From Alphaproteobacteria bacterium (GTDB lineage Bacteria > Pseudomonadota > Alphaproteobacteria > Rhodobacterales > Rhodobacteraceae), in assembly GCA_030426685.1 (NCBI GenBank), contig JAUHYC010000021.1, positions 1 through 61,327 on the forward strand: DNA of 61,327 nucleotides, read 5' to 3'. Each line of letters opens with the position of its first letter. Position 1 is the stretch's first letter. Made by a program: the position numbers and the translations under genes. Below the pieces are notes generated by a model. That model saw nothing but the letters and a program-made list of their open reading frames with translations. It was not told where the DNA came from and did no database searches. This document shows positions 60,522 to 61,327 of the stretch, in pieces.

Positions 60522-61327
60522 TCATTCATAGACGCGCTGATCCTCGATCACCAAGCCATCCTTGGGCAGGGATCCGGGGGACACGACCTCGATCGCGCCC
60601 TTCAGCTTCAGCACCTCGACCACGGATTTGGCATAGGCTCCTTCATTGCTGCAGGGGCTTTCGATCTGGACGGTCATCGTGTCCATCTCGCCCTCACGGG
60701 CCGCGATGACCCGCGCCTTAACGATCTCATCATGCTTGTCGACCAGTGCGGCCACCTGTTCGGGCCGCACGAACATGCCTTTGATCTTGGTGGTCTGATC
60801 GGCACGGCCCATCCAGCCCTTGATGCGCATATTGGTGCGGCCGCAAGAGGACTCGCCGGGCATGATCGCCGAGAGGTCGCCTGTGGCAAACCGGATCAGC
60901 GGATAATCGGGGTTGAGCGTGGTCACCACGACCTCACCCACCTCGCCTGGCGCGACTGGTGTGCCAGTGCCAGGGGTAACGATCTCGACGATGACATGCT
61001 CATCAAGGATCATCCCCTCCATCGCGGGGCTTTCATAAGCGATATTGCCCAGATCGGCGGTAGCGTAACATTGCAGGCAGGCAATGCCACGGTCAGCATA
61101 ATCCTGCCGCAGGCTGGGAAACAGCGCGCCGCCGCCCACAACCGCCTTCGAGAAATTCAGCGCAACGCCCATCTCATCGGCCTTATCGAGGATGATCTTG
61201 AGGTAGTCCGGCGTGCCCGCGTAGGCGGTGCAGCCGACATCGCGCGCAGCGGTCACCTGCAATTCGGTCTGGCCAGTCCCGGCTGGCAGTACCGCAGCGC
61301 CGACTGCCCGCGCACCGCTTTCAAAGA
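60522..61327 (-). CDS. Phenylacetate-CoA ligase-like AMP-binding protein, 5' end cut
   Basis: The C-terminal 267 residues of an adenylate-forming ligase; the frame continues beyond the window's right edge. Visible are GTGQTELQVTAARDVGC, a CYATADLG-type A5 motif, YPLIRFATGDLSAI and the C-terminal hinge GRADQTTKIKGMFVRPEQV with the acyl-CoA ligase Lys region. This is the PaaK-type arrangement. It would activate an aromatic or other acid with ATP and CoA. It fits the aromatic-catabolism regulators seen at 45-47 kb but is 14 kb away from them. Confidence 0.85.
   Translation of the reverse strand, partial: FESGARAVGAAVLPAGTGQTELQVTAARDVGCTAYAGTPDYLKIILDKADEMGVALNFSKAVVGGGALFPSLRQDYADRGIACLQCYATADLGNIAYESPAMEGMILDEHVIVEIVTPGTGTPVAPGEVGEVVVTTLNPDYPLIRFATGDLSAIMPGESSCGRTNMRIKGWMGRADQTTKIKGMFVRPEQVAALVDKHDEIVKARVIAAREGEMDTMTVQIESPCSNEGAYAKSVVEVLKLKGAIEVVSPGSLPKDGLVIEDQRVYE

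Noticed and set aside
1..61327. CRISPR array
   Set aside because: No regularly spaced 25-40 base direct repeats and no cas-like genes were seen.

Overview
The window looks like a chromosomal segment of an alphaproteobacterium, most likely a marine Rhodobacterales (Roseobacter-type) species. This rests on recognisable families: a DUF2794 protein, an Hpt-like helical protein seen in Rhodobacteraceae, an HTH-shikimate kinase regulator of BoxR/BzdR type, a DUF3095 protein, an LpcC-type LPS core glycosyltransferase and a Zur/ZnuABC locus. No database search was possible, so all names come from motif and family recognition.

Region 1 (1-26,608) is a genomic-island-like block between two tRNA genes whose 3' ends face inward: a partial tRNA-Leu at the left edge and tRNA-Thr(CGT) at 26.5 kb. 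It is visibly more AT-rich than the right half. It holds surface-glycan genes: GtrA, a polytopic membrane protein and a methyltransferase; a CDP-glucose pathway (rfbF, rfbG) with a C-methyltransferase and an oxidoreductase; a UDP-GlcNAc-type dehydrogenase; a nonulosonic acid set (NeuB-like synthase and a cytidylyltransferase-PseG fusion); a pyruvyltransferase-like protein; and several glycosyltransferases. Decayed IS66 and IS5 pieces lie in the seams. The right end is a mobile module: a tyrosine recombinase with an N-terminal HTH and Cys pairs, two AlpA-like proteins, an unknown protein, and a P4-type integrase beside tRNA-Thr.

Region 2 (26.7-31.7 kb) is the most unusual part. A YcaO protein and a TfuA protein overlap by four bases. 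They are followed by a cytosolic-looking HExxH metallopeptidase and a 302-residue protein ending in eight GAKVS-type pentapeptides, and then a strong terminator. This looks like a peptide-modification locus without a conventional short precursor.

Region 3 (31.7-42.8 kb) carries a class III cyclase/TPR protein, a GNAT enzyme, a lipid-linked sugar module (LAB_N protein, GT2 and two convergent paralogous GT39 glycosyltransferases) and the zinc uptake locus (znuA divergent from zur-znuC-znuB), then tRNA-Arg(CCT).

Region 4 (42.8-61.3 kb) is mostly chromosomal backbone: a LacI regulator with a YcaQ-like glycosylase, two regulators linked to aromatic catabolism, an aromatic amino acid decarboxylase, a DUF3095 protein, MFS and LPS glycosyltransferase genes, asd, a DUF1996 protein, beta-carbonic anhydrase, an M17 aminopeptidase with an NlpC/P60 peptidase, an iron-type ABC permease and the 3' part of a phenylacetate-CoA ligase-like gene cut by the window edge.
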